Positions 16,613 to 24,161 of a stretch of 37,733 nucleotides of DNA are shown here, one piece after another (positions within the stretch are counted from its first letter, which is position 1; every line of letters starts with the position of its first letter). The translations under genes were made by a program, and so were the position numbers. The notes beneath the pieces were generated by a model. It had not been told where the DNA came from and did no database searches. It saw only the letters and a program-made list of their open reading frames with translations. This stretch comes from Vicinamibacteria bacterium (lineage in GTDB: Bacteria; Acidobacteriota; Vicinamibacteria; Vicinamibacterales; UBA8438), in NCBI GenBank assembly GCA_022820675.1, contig JAJEFC010000122.1:1-37733 (forward strand). The letters are read 5' to 3'.

Positions 16613-16935
16613 CGCCGCGCTCGACACGCCGCCGGACGGACGGGTCGGTCGCCGTGCTCGTGGCCCATCGAAGGCGAGAACGGGCTCGGCATCGCAAACC
16701 GGGGGCGCTGGACGCGCGAGGTGGTCGAAGACGCGCCGGACGCGCTCGGGAAAGGTCGATCCCGAGCGGGCCGAGGCGCCGGCCCGACAGGACGGCCCCG
16801 GCGGACACCAACAACGTCGAGAGGGCTCCGGTCAGACTGCCGCGGGGCGCTTCCTGGATCGGACGCCGGCCGGCGTGGTCGTCAAGCCGAGGAAACGGTT
16901 CAGGTGACCCCGGTCACGCGATCGTCGAAGACGAC
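16613..16935. other. Gene-free stretch upstream of the cytochrome gene
   Basis: About 320 bp with open frames in several phases, none with recognisable content or a ribosome-binding site. It may be decayed coding sequence at the edge of the accessory patch. Nothing specific can be supported. Confidence 0.4.
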
Positions 16936-17220
16936 TCAGCGCCGGGCGTCCAGCAGCTTCCGCACCCGCGCGTAAACGTCGCGCCGGTGGCCGATGGCCA
17001 CGGCCAGGATCTCCACGCGGGACTCGATGACGCGATACACGATCCGGTAGTCTCCGGTGCGCAGGGACCGCAATCCCTTCAGGGTCAGCAGCAGCGGCTT
17101 GCCGCGTTCCGGATCTTCACGGAGTCTCTCGAGGGCGGCCAGCAGGCGCCGCCGGACGGTGGGATCGAGCCTCCTGACGGCACGCGCGGCGCTAGTCGCG
17201 TAGACGAGCGTCCACGTCAT
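16936..17220 (-). CDS. RelE/ParE-family toxin
   Basis: A 94-residue toxin of the RelE/ParE/YoeB fold; RelE types cut mRNA on the ribosome. The sequence MTWTLVYATSAARAVRRLDP, then RRRLLAALERLREDPERGKPL and LRSLRTGDYRIVYRVIES, then VEILAVAIGHRRDVY matches the family throughout, including the conserved Arg-x-Gly-x-Tyr-Arg (RTGDYR) and the terminal IGHRRDVY. The start lies inside the upstream antitoxin gene with a 29-nt overlap, so translation is coupled. The target (ribosome or gyrase) cannot be decided. Confidence 0.88.
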   Translation of the reverse strand: MTWTLVYATSAARAVRRLDPTVRRRLLAALERLREDPERGKPLLLTLKGLRSLRTGDYRIVYRVIESRVEILAVAIGHRRDVYARVRKLLDARR

Positions 17221-17470
17221 CCCAGACGTCCTCGTGCGCCACCAGATTGCCCGCTTCGGCTTCCGCGAGGCCTCGCTCGATCGACTTCGACAGGTCCTGG
17301 TCGGCCAGGATCTCGAGCGTCTCGATCAGCGCCTCGTAGTCGGTCAGCGAGAGCAGCACACCCACGGGACGTCCGGACCGGGTGATGACCACCTCTTCCC
17401 CGAGCGATTCGACATCGGCCAGGAGCTTCGCAAGATGGGTCTTGGCCTCCGAGAGCGGCACGGTAGTCAT
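17192..17470 (-). CDS. Phd/YefM-family antitoxin
   Basis: A 92-residue antitoxin whose N-terminal DNA-binding domain TVPLSEAKTHLAKLLADVES, then VVITRSGRPVGVLLSLTDYEAL is diagnostic of Phd/YefM. The acidic C-terminal tail (SIERGLAEAEAGNLVAHEDV) would wrap the toxin. It precedes and overlaps the RelE toxin gene by 29 nt. A GAGGAAG ribosome-binding site lies 5 nt from the ATG. The promoter with an inverted repeat over its -10 box fits autoregulation. Confidence 0.9.
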   Translation of the reverse strand: MTTVPLSEAKTHLAKLLADVESLGEEVVITRSGRPVGVLLSLTDYEALIETLEILADQDLSKSIERGLAEAEAGNLVAHEDVWDDVDARLRD

Positions 17471-17485
17471 GGACGCTTCCTCGGA

Positions 17486-17518
17486 TCAGATTATATTCCC
17501 GGCCTGATTTGTAGTCCA
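17486..17518 (-). promoter_or_regulatory. Promoter and candidate operator of the Phd-RelE pair
   Basis: On the minus strand TGGACT (17518-17513), 17 bp, then a perfect TATAAT (17495-17490). Inverted arms ATCAG (17486-17490) and CTGAT (17503-17507) bracket the -10, as expected for an autoregulatory operator. Confidence 0.6.
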
Positions 17519-17593
17519 TCCGACCGGGCCGCCCGTCCCACGCGCTGGCACGCGGCAGTTTACACCAGACGAATCCTGCCTTGGCATTTGGAA

Positions 17594-17686
17594 ATGGCTG
17601 GTATACGGCGCAATCTGGAAGATAGCGTCAACCGTCTGCTGGACGTGTTCCCGGTGGTCATGCTGCTGGGGGCCAGACAGTTGTAG
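17594..17686 (+). pseudogene. Truncated N-terminus of an AAA_14/DUF4143-type ATPase
   Basis: The 30-residue frame reads MAGIRRNLEDSVNRLLDVFP, then VVMLLGARQL, then stop. This resembles the start of the AAA_14/DUF4143 ATPases, where a helix is followed by FPVVxLxGxRQ and then the Walker A GKTT. Here the frame stops just after RQ, and the remaining roughly 350 residues of such proteins are absent. The call rests on the short motif alone. Confidence 0.45.
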
Positions 17687-17805
17687 GGCGACGGCTGCCT
17701 GAAAGGACTGAGGCTCGGCCCCACTGAGAGCGGCGGCGCGGCGCTCGGGTTGCACGGCGACCGCACTTCCGATTCCACCGTCCATCCGGGAACGGGTGTC
17801 AAATG

Positions 17806-17834
17806 TTGCACGAACGGCCCGGAAATGCTAGCCT
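17806..17834 (+). promoter_or_regulatory. Promoter of the padR-family gene
   Basis: TTGCAC (17806-17811), 17 bp, TAGCCT (17829-17834) preceded by TGC. The start site would be about 18 nt before the ATG at 17859. Confidence 0.5.
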
Positions 17835-17858
17835 CCCCCGTCGATTCGACGGACCGCC

Positions 17859-18203
17859 ATGCTGCCTGTCTCGGCCGGGTTGCTCCCCGGCACGCTCGAC
17901 CTCCTGATCCTCAAGGCGATCTCGCTGGAGCGCCTGCACGGCTACGGCGTGCTGCTCCGCATCCGGCAGATCTCCGGAGAGGCCCTCGACGTTCCGCAGG
18001 GCTCGCTCTACCCGGCCCTCAACCGGCTCGAGCACCGCGGCCTCATCGAATCGGAATGGGGCGAGAGCCGGAACGGACGCCGCGCAAAGTACTACTCCCT
18101 GACTCGCGGCGGACGGCGGCAGCTCAAGCAGGAGGTGGCGGGCTGGGAGCGGCTCGCCCAGGCCATGGCCGTCGCCCTCCGCGCCACGCCCGAAGAAGCG
18201 TGA
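17859..18203 (+). CDS. PadR-family transcriptional regulator
   Basis: A 114-residue winged-helix repressor. The sequence LLPGTLDLLILKAISLERLH, GYGVLLRIRQISGEALDVPQ, GSLYPALNRLEHRGLIESEW and GRRAKYYSLTRGGRRQL is the standard PadR N-terminal domain, with GSLYPAL marking the recognition helix. In Acidobacteriota such genes commonly precede FtsX-like ABC permease genes; none follows here, only a PIN remnant. This may be an orphan regulator left after rearrangement. A clear sigma-70-like promoter is upstream. Confidence 0.88.
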   Translation: MLPVSAGLLPGTLDLLILKAISLERLHGYGVLLRIRQISGEALDVPQGSLYPALNRLEHRGLIESEWGESRNGRRAKYYSLTRGGRRQLKQEVAGWERLAQAMAVALRATPEEA

Positions 18204-18431
18204 CAGTCTGCACCGCCCCGACGGAGCTGGCCGACCTCAGCGCGCGAGTCATCGACGGAGAATCCGATCTCGTCATTCAGCGACGTCGCCCTCGTGGAGA
18301 CGGCCTGCGTGCTCACGTCGGTCTACGGAATCCCGCGAGAGGCCGTGGTCGACCACCTCGTCGCGCTGCTGCGCAAGGAGAACATCGATACCCTCCGGAT
18401 GCCGAAGGTACCGCCCAGCTCCAAGGCATGA
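18200..18431 (+). pseudogene. Frameshifted remnant of a PIN-domain (VapC-like) toxin
   Basis: Two frames give PIN-like pieces. One reads APTELADLSARVIDGESDLV (phase of 18200). Just after it, in the phase starting near 18276, comes FSDVALVETACVLTSVYGIP, then REAVVDHLVALLRKENID to a stop at 18431. The second piece matches the conserved central region of VapC toxins (hydrophobic strand, ALVE.xxVLxSVYG, basic helix). The N-terminal DTN motif and the C-terminal Asp region are missing. A frameshift plus deletions best explain the arrangement. Confidence 0.5.
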
Positions 18432-18658
18432 GGAAGCAGCGCCAGAAGCAGGAATCGCACGATGACCTGATGCCGGCCGGTCGGCATGGGCAGGATATCG
18501 AGACGGCCGTCCGTGAACTCGAGCAGCCGCCGGCAGCGTTCCGTCCACTGCAGGTACTGCGCTTCTGTGCACGTTCCGTGCCGCGCCGGCACGTCGATGG
18601 ACGCGCCCTCGTCCGGCGTGACGAGCCGAGGCTCGCCCGGATGCGTTGCTGATCTCAT
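18323..18658 (-). pseudogene. Truncated Uma2-family (DUF820) nuclease-fold protein
   Basis: The frame from the ATG at 18658 contains GTCTEAQYLQWTERCRRLLE, then FTDGRLDILPMPTGRHQVIV and RFLLLALLPHALELGGTFG. This is the N-terminal half of Uma2-family proteins (PD-(D/E)XK-like fold), where EfxDGxLxxLPMPTxxHQ is diagnostic. Homology ends at about residue 88. The remaining 23 residues are antisense of the PIN remnant, and the catalytic core of the roughly 190-residue family is absent. The two remnants are truncated against each other near 18400, marking a rearrangement junction. Confidence 0.65.
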
Positions 18659-18849
18659 GTCGTTCCGCGGATTCACCCGCCCCCCCGAACCACTTCCAGT
18701 ATCGGCAGGCGTGGTTCTGGTTGTCAACCATCGCTCGCGCTCCGGATTCCGGTTCCGTAGATACCGCTCCGGGGCGTGGCAGCGCGGATCACGGGGCCTC
18801 GCGTTCACCTCGGGCCATGCGGAGCGTAGCCGCTCCTGAGACAGAGAAA

Positions 18850-18887
18850 GGGCACGGTCGCAACCCCTTGCGGGCTGCAACCGTGCC
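18850..18887 (-). terminator. Intrinsic terminator of the PSD1-DUF1501 operon
   Basis: On the minus strand, 28 nt after the DUF1501 stop, GGGCACGGT and ACCGTGCCC form a perfect 9-bp outer stem. It is extended by further pairs around a GCAA loop and followed by TTTCTCTGTCTC. The remainder of 18659-18915 holds no gene. Confidence 0.75.
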
Positions 18888-18915
18888 CCTGAGCTCTTCC
18901 CGAGCGAACCGCCCG

Positions 18916-20385
18916 CTACGCCACGATCTGCGGAATCAGCGTGCCGTGCACGTCGGTCAGCCGCATGTCCCGACCGTTGTAGCGGTAGGTCAGCTTCGTG
19001 TGGTCCATCCCCAGCAGGTGCAGCATCGTCGCGTGCAGGTCGTGCGGCGACACCCGCTGCTGCTCGGCCTTGTAGCCGAACACGTCGCTGGCGCCGATGG
19101 CCTGGCCGCCCTGGATGCCGGCCCCGGCCATCCACCCGGTCATGGTGCCGGGGTTGTGGTCGCGGCCGACGCCGCGCTGCGAGATGGGCATCCGGCCGAA
19201 CTCGGCGTGCCACACGATGAGGGTCGAGTCGAGCATGCCGCGGGCCTTCAGGTCGGTCAGGAGCCCCGCGATCGGCTTGTCGGTCTCGGCCGCGTGCTGG
19301 CTGTGGTTCTCCTTCAGGTTGCTGTGGGCGTCCCAGGTGTCGGTGTTCTGGACTCCGAGGCCGCCGTGGAAGAGCTGCACGAAGCGGACGCCGCGCTCGA
19401 CGAGGCGGCGCGCCATCAGGCACTGGCGCCCGAACGGCTCGGTGATCTCCTCGTCGAGGCCGTAGAGCTTCTTCGTGGCCTCGGACTCGGCCGAGGTGTC
19501 GACGGCCTCGGGGGCGCAGCCCTGCATGCGGTAGGCGAGCTCGTAGGACGAGATGCGGGCCGCGAGCTCGGAGTTGCCGGGGTTGCGGGCCATGTCCATC
19601 TCGTTGAGCCGGGCCAGGGTGTCGAGACGTGCCCGCTGCTGCTCGACGCTCATGCCCTCGGGGGGCTGCAGGTCGACGATGGGGTCGCCGACGGCGCGGA
19701 ACAGCGTGCCCTGGTAGGCGGCGGGCATGAAGCCGGCGCTCCAGTCGTTGGGGCCGCCCAAGGGGCCGCCGCGGTAGTCGTTCATGACCACGAACGCGGG
19801 CAGGCTGGAGCTCTCCGACCCGAGGCCGTAGGTGACCCACGAGCCGACGGCGGGGAACCCCATCCGGATCTGGCCGCTCTGCATCTCGTAGGTCGCCTGG
19901 ATGTGGTCGTTCGACCGGCCGTAGAGCGACCGGATGAACGCCATCTCGTCGACCTTCTTCGAGAGGTGCGGGAAGATCTCGGACACGTGGAGGCCGCTCT
20001 CGCCGTGCCGGTGGAACTCGAACGGGCTCGGCATCAGCGGCCCGGGGTGGCCCTGCCGCACGACGACCGACTCGGCCATCGGCTGTCCCGCGTACTCCGT
20101 CAGCGCGGGCTTGTAGTCGAACGTGTCGACCTGGCTGACCCCGCCGCTCATGAACAGCGAGATGACCGCGGTCGCCCGGGGCTCGAAGTGGGGGGCCTTG
20201 GGCGCGAACGGGTTCCCGGGGATGGGGTCGCCGCAGCCGTCCGCGGGCGCCGCCGCGAGCATCCCCTCGCGGTCGAGCATGTGGGCGAGAGCGAGCCCCG
20301 CGATGCCGCCGCCCGACTGGAAGAGGAAGTTGCGGCGGTCCCAGAACGTCCGCTTCCGGCAATGGTGATGATGGTGATCGTGCAT
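18916..20385 (-). CDS. DUF1501 secreted sulfatase-like protein with His-rich N-terminus
   Basis: A 489-residue DUF1501 protein (alkaline-phosphatase/sulfatase-like fold). After an unusual start MHDHHHHHCRKRTFW, a Tat-like signal RRNFLFQSGGGIAGLALAHM predicts export of a folded protein. Family landmarks are AVISLFMSGGVSQVDTFDYK, SNDHIQATYEMQSGQIRMGF, GVRFVQLFHGG, DTWDAHSNLKENH and VWHAEFGRMPISQRGVGRDH. These proteins are almost always paired with PSD1/DUF1553 proteins. Here the ATG lies 11 nt after the PSD1 stop, with GAGGGAG as ribosome-binding site. The five-His stretch before the signal could bind metal; it would be lost if the signal is cleaved. The biochemical role is unknown. Confidence 0.88.
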   Translation of the reverse strand: MHDHHHHHCRKRTFWDRRNFLFQSGGGIAGLALAHMLDREGMLAAAPADGCGDPIPGNPFAPKAPHFEPRATAVISLFMSGGVSQVDTFDYKPALTEYAGQPMAESVVVRQGHPGPLMPSPFEFHRHGESGLHVSEIFPHLSKKVDEMAFIRSLYGRSNDHIQATYEMQSGQIRMGFPAVGSWVTYGLGSESSSLPAFVVMNDYRGGPLGGPNDWSAGFMPAAYQGTLFRAVGDPIVDLQPPEGMSVEQQRARLDTLARLNEMDMARNPGNSELAARISSYELAYRMQGCAPEAVDTSAESEATKKLYGLDEEITEPFGRQCLMARRLVERGVRFVQLFHGGLGVQNTDTWDAHSNLKENHSQHAAETDKPIAGLLTDLKARGMLDSTLIVWHAEFGRMPISQRGVGRDHNPGTMTGWMAGAGIQGGQAIGASDVFGYKAEQQRVSPHDLHATMLHLLGMDHTKLTYRYNGRDMRLTDVHGTLIPQIVA

Positions 20386-20396
20386 CGTTGCTCCCT

Positions 20397-23006
20397 CTAT
20401 CTCAGGTACAGGAACTCGTTCAGGTTGAGCATCACGTGGGTCAGGTCGACGAGCGACTGCGACGACACGAGGCCGCGGGCCACCTCGGCCTCCTCGGGCG
20501 CGGGCGGCCGGGTCAGGGCGATGCGGTAGGCGAGGTCGATCTGCCGGTCGACGTCGCCGGGGGCCGCCCGCTCGAGCCGCTCGGCGAACAGCTTGGCCTG
20601 GTTCAGGACGAACTCGTTGTTCATCAGGGTCAGGGCCTGCGTGGCCACCGTCGACACGTTGCGGGCCGCCGCCGTCTGGTTCTGGTCGGGCAGGTCGAAC
20701 GTCTCGAAGAACGGGAAGCTCAGCGACCGGCGCCGGAAGACGTAGACGCTGCGCCGCCAGACGTCGGGGCCGTCCTCCTGGTTGTCCCAGTAGCCGTTCC
20801 GCGCGGCCAGCAGAAGCTCCTGCGGCACGTGGGGGAAGACCGGCTGACCGCCCACCGTGAGGTCGATGGCGCCGCTCACCGTCATGATGGCGTCGCGCAG
20901 GGCCTCGGCCTCGAGCCGCTGCGGCCGGTACTGCCAGAGCAGCCGGTTGTCGGGGTCGGCGGCGCGGCTGTCCGCGTCCTCGTGGGCCGACGCCATCCGG
21001 TAGGCCTCGGAGGTCATCAGCAGCCGGTGCATCTCCTTGACGCTCCAGCCGCGGTCCATGAACTCCACGGCCAGCCAGTCGAGCAGCGCGGGATGGGTGG
21101 GCGCATCGCCCATCCGGCCGAGGTTGTCGAGGGTGCGCACGATGCCGCGGCCGAAGTGGTGGTGCCAGATGCGGTTGGCCATGACCCGCGCGGTCAGGGG
21201 GTTGTCGCGCGACGCGATCCACTCGGCGAGGGCGAGCCGGCGGCCCGACGTGCGCCCGTCCGGCCGGGGCAGCGCCGTCGGAGGGTCGCCGTAGGTGGCC
21301 ACGGTCAGGAACCCGGGCGACATCTCCGACCCCGGACTGAACGGATCGCCGCGAATCAGGAAGTAGTTGGGCGGCACCTCGAAGGGCGGCCCGCCCTCCT
21401 CGTGCAGGAACGACCCCGGCTCGTCGGGCAGGATGCGGCACTCGGGGCACCCGATGACGTTGTCGCCGGGGCCGTCCGGGGCGTAGCGGTAGTCGCCGTC
21501 GGTGACGATCTCCGCCATCGGCGGCTCCGGCGGGCGCACGGCGTCGAGGGCCTCGACCGCCGCCGTCAGCTTGCTCCAGCGGTCGCCCTCCGCCTCGGAC
21601 AGCGCCTCGACGACCTGCCGCCGCGGCGGGTTGATCGACAGCACCTGGGCGGCCAGCAACTGCTCGCCCGCCGTCCGCTCCGCCTCGGGCTTGAACGCCG
21701 CCTGCTGCACGTTCTCGGGGAAGCGCTCCTCGATGAGCTCGATGCGCAGCCGCTCGCGGTGCGGCGCCTCGATCTCGGCGATCTCGTCGCGCAACGGCTG
21801 CTGGGCCGCGTCGATGGCCGCGTTCTTCTCGCGGTACTCGCGGACGCCGGCCCGGTCGAGCAGCGGGTAGTCGATCTCGACGTAGCCGAAGATCGACGCC
21901 TGCATGCTGTAGTAGTCCTTCTGCAGGATCGGGTCGAACTTGTGGTCGTGACACCGGGCGCAGTGCACGGTCATGCCGAGGACGCCGCGGCCGAGGGTCC
22001 CCAGCACGTCGTCCAGGTAGTCGTGCCGCCGCTCGGGGTTGTCCTTCTCGCGGAAGTTCACCCGCGGCCCCGCCCGCAGGAACCCGGTGGCGATGAGGGT
22101 CTCGTCGGTGACGTGGTCGAGCTCGTCGCCCGCGATCTGCTCGCGCAGGAACTGGTTGTAGGGCTTGTCGTCGTTGAAGGCGTCGATGATGTAGTCGCGG
22201 TACCGCCACGCGTTGTCGCGGCGGTAGTCCTGCTCGAACCCCGTCGAGTCGGCGTAGCGGGCCACGTCCATCCAGTGCCGGCCCCAGCGCTCGCCGTAGT
22301 GGGGCGAGTCGAGCAGCCGCTCGATCAGCCGTTCCCACGCGCCCCGCTCGGTGTCGGCGAGGAACTCGTCGACCTGCTCGGGGGTCGGGGGGAGGCCCGT
22401 GAGGTCCAGGTAGGCCCGGCGCACGAGGGTCAGGTCGTCCGCCCGCGGCCCCGCCGTCACCCCCGCCTCCCGGCGGGCGGCGTCGAGGAAGCGGTCGACG
22501 GGGTGCTCGAAGTCGGCCGACGCGGGCACCGGGGCCTTCTTCGGCAGCTTGAACGCCCAGTAGTCGCGCGCCCCGTCGGGCAGCAGGGTGTTCTCGAGCG
22601 CGGCCAGGGCGACGTCGGCGCTCGTGGCGCCGCCCTCGTCCCAGTGCGCGCCCTCGTCGATCCAGGTGCGGATGGCCAGGAGCTCCGCGTCGCTGAGGGG
22701 GTCGCCGGCCATCGGCATCGGCGGGTCGTCGAGGCCGGCCAGCATCCGGTAGAGGCGGCTCTCGTCGGCGCGCCCCGGCACCAGGGCCGGCCCGCGGGTG
22801 CCGCCCTCGACCGCGGCCTCCCGCGTCCGCAGGTCCAGGTCCGAGAGCTGCGACGCCTCGCCGTGGCAGTTCCAGCAGCTTCGCTCGAAGATGGGCCGGA
22901 TGTGGTCGGTGAAGGTGATCCCGGCCCCCGTCTGCGCCTGCGCGACGGCGCCGGCACCCGCGAGGAAGACCCCGACCAGCCCGAGCAACGTGGTCGTTCG
23001 CCGCAT
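20397..23006 (-). CDS. PSD1 / planctomycete cytochrome C-domain protein (PSCyt1-PSCyt2-PSD1)
   Basis: An 869-residue exported protein. The signal peptide is about residues 1-24. It carries a PSCyt1 heme site CWNCH (44-48), a PSCyt2/DUF1549 region (YLDLTGLPPTPEQVDEFLAD through HCARCHDHKFDPILQKDYY, with a second CxxCH) and a C-terminal PSD1/DUF1553 domain (RVMANRIWHHHFGRGIVRT, ANRLLWQYRPQRLEAEALRD by pattern). Such proteins are abundant in Planctomycetes and some Acidobacteriota and co-occur with DUF1501 proteins; a role in complex polysaccharide use has been proposed. The start at 23006 is preferred over the ATG at 23012. GGAGGA is directly adjacent to the upstream ATG but 6 nt from this one. 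Confidence 0.88.
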   Translation of the reverse strand: MRRTTTLLGLVGVFLAGAGAVAQAQTGAGITFTDHIRPIFERSCWNCHGEASQLSDLDLRTREAAVEGGTRGPALVPGRADESRLYRMLAGLDDPPMPMAGDPLSDAELLAIRTWIDEGAHWDEGGATSADVALAALENTLLPDGARDYWAFKLPKKAPVPASADFEHPVDRFLDAARREAGVTAGPRADDLTLVRRAYLDLTGLPPTPEQVDEFLADTERGAWERLIERLLDSPHYGERWGRHWMDVARYADSTGFEQDYRRDNAWRYRDYIIDAFNDDKPYNQFLREQIAGDELDHVTDETLIATGFLRAGPRVNFREKDNPERRHDYLDDVLGTLGRGVLGMTVHCARCHDHKFDPILQKDYYSMQASIFGYVEIDYPLLDRAGVREYREKNAAIDAAQQPLRDEIAEIEAPHRERLRIELIEERFPENVQQAAFKPEAERTAGEQLLAAQVLSINPPRRQVVEALSEAEGDRWSKLTAAVEALDAVRPPEPPMAEIVTDGDYRYAPDGPGDNVIGCPECRILPDEPGSFLHEEGGPPFEVPPNYFLIRGDPFSPGSEMSPGFLTVATYGDPPTALPRPDGRTSGRRLALAEWIASRDNPLTARVMANRIWHHHFGRGIVRTLDNLGRMGDAPTHPALLDWLAVEFMDRGWSVKEMHRLLMTSEAYRMASAHEDADSRAADPDNRLLWQYRPQRLEAEALRDAIMTVSGAIDLTVGGQPVFPHVPQELLLAARNGYWDNQEDGPDVWRRSVYVFRRRSLSFPFFETFDLPDQNQTAAARNVSTVATQALTLMNNEFVLNQAKLFAERLERAAPGDVDRQIDLAYRIALTRPPAPEEAEVARGLVSSQSLVDLTHVMLNLNEFLYLR

Positions 23007-23052
23007 CGACATTCCTCCAAACCTGACGTTCAGGACTGCGAATTGCCGCTAC

Positions 23053-23061
23053 AGCATAGCA
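23053..23061 (-). promoter_or_regulatory. Extended -10 promoter of the PSD1-DUF1501 operon
   Basis: The minus strand reads TGCTATGCT, the same TGCTAnnnT form seen at leuS, rpsT, hsp20, padR and the kinase. The leader is about 40 nt and contains GGAGGA. Confidence 0.5.
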
Positions 23062-23202
23062 CTTCGCGCAAGCCCCTGCCGACGGCGGGTGCTGGTACGG
23101 AAGGGACATCGGTAGTCCCACGAAGAGCACTCCCGTCATCGAGGCGGCCGCCGAGGCAACCGCCATCAGCGAATCCTCCCTCGCCCGGCGCGAGCCCCGG
23201 AA

Positions 23203-23553
23203 TCACTTCTCGACCAGGTCGAGAACTTCCAGCAGCGCCTGTCGTGCTTCCGCCAACGCGGCCGGACCCAGGCGCGCCAGCGGACCTCGAACCAATCGGC
23301 GGTTGTCTATGGCCCGAAGCTGATCGATCAGCGCGTCCGAGTCCTGACGAAGCTGCCCCGTGGCCGGAATCCGAATGCGGAGCGGCTCGGCGTCGTTCAC
23401 GAGACGCGTGGTGAGCGGGGCGATGAGGGTCGATGGGTGTCCGGCGTCGAGCAGCGCCTGCGCCTGGACGATCAGGACGGGCCGGGTCTTCCCGGGCTCG
23501 GTCCCCTGACGCGGATTCAGATCCGCCAGCCAGACCTCCCCGCGATCAGGCAT
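23203..23553 (-). CDS. MazF/PemK-family toxin
   Basis: A 116-residue endoribonuclease-type toxin. MPDRGEVWLADLNPRQGTEP with GKTRPVLIVQAQALLDAG is the MazF/PemK signature (GevWlvdl.p..G.E..ktRPvlVvq). It is followed by TLIAPLTTRL, LIDQLRAIDNRRLV and a C-terminal helix. The start at 23553 puts the family N-terminus at residue 1 and overlaps the antitoxin stop (ATGCCTGA). Two upstream in-frame ATGs (23574, 23586) add non-homologous residues and lie deeper in the antitoxin gene. Confidence 0.88.
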   Translation of the reverse strand: MPDRGEVWLADLNPRQGTEPGKTRPVLIVQAQALLDAGHPSTLIAPLTTRLVNDAEPLRIRIPATGQLRQDSDALIDQLRAIDNRRLVRGPLARLGPAALAEARQALLEVLDLVEK

Positions 23554-23782
23554 CGACGTCCCGTTCGATGGCATCGAACTCGGCATTGATGCGCATGCTG
23601 TCCTGTCGGACTCGACGGGAGGCGGCGGCGAGCCGATCCGCCCGCAGGCGGGCGCGCGTGTCCCGGTTCATGCGCTCCAGTGCGCGGCGGATGTACTCGG
23701 CGCGCGACAGTTGCAGGGCCGCGGCGCACTGGCCGGACGCCTCGAGCAACTGTCCCGGAAGCTTCAACGAGATGGCAGGCAT
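23546..23782 (-). CDS. Ribbon-helix-helix antitoxin partner of MazF
   Basis: A 78-residue protein. The N-terminal MPAISLKLPGQLLEASGQCA and LQLSRAEYIRRALERMNRD form a ribbon-helix-helix (CopG/MazE-like) DNA-binding domain: a beta-strand, then two helices with SRAEYIRRAL. The charged C-terminal tail (ADRLAAASRRVRQDSMRINA) would bind the toxin. The stop overlaps the toxin start by 8 nt, so the pair is co-translated. Upstream, TTGACA on the minus strand (23829-23824) is a consensus -35, but no good -10 lies at normal spacing. Confidence 0.8.
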   Translation of the reverse strand: MPAISLKLPGQLLEASGQCAAALQLSRAEYIRRALERMNRDTRARLRADRLAAASRRVRQDSMRINAEFDAIERDVDA

Positions 23783-23916
23783 GAGTACCCGTATCGAGTA
23801 TCAAACCTGAATACCATATCAGATGTCAACCGGGTCGTCACTCGACAGTCTGGACGCTCGCCTTCCGCAGGCTGAACCGCCGCGAGAACGAAGCCCACGA
23901 TCAACATCTGTCTCAT
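23764..23916 (-). pseudogene. Short signal-peptide-like frame, possible gene remnant
   Basis: A 50-codon frame starts MRQMLIVGFVLAAVQPAEGE, like a signal peptide, with a GTCGAGGAA segment before the ATG. The metallohydrolase gene at 28111 has the same GTCGAGGAA before its ATG. After about residue 20 the sequence has no recognisable content and runs into the antitoxin start. It may be the leftover 5' end of an exported-protein gene cut by arrival of the toxin-antitoxin pair. The rest of 23917-24161 shows nothing. Confidence 0.2.
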
Positions 23917-24161
23917 CGATTCCTCGACTCCACGAATCCCGTTTCGCCGATCGCCCTGCCGACCGGGGAACGGCCGAGCACCGAAGGCGCACCGCCAGCG
24001 GGCGATGCACCCCTCACAGACTCGATTGCTCCACGGACTTCGTCCTGACCCGCGGTTACAGACGTCCGACAAGCGCCTTCGCGTCTTGTGCCCGGGCGCC
24101 CGTCAACCCGCCGCGACCACGCCGGACTCGGTGCAGCGCGAGGGCGGACCGCGCCTCCCGG

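Noticed and set aside
16654-17385. A 243-codon plus-strand frame over the Phd-RelE genes
   Set aside because: Antisense to a clearly recognisable toxin-antitoxin pair; composition is Arg/Pro-rich and there is no ribosome-binding site.
18916-23166. A 1416-codon open frame on the minus strand spanning PSD1 and DUF1501
   Set aside because: Over PSD1 the translation is low-complexity and out of phase with the recognisable protein; only the DUF1501 end is real. It is not a fusion protein.
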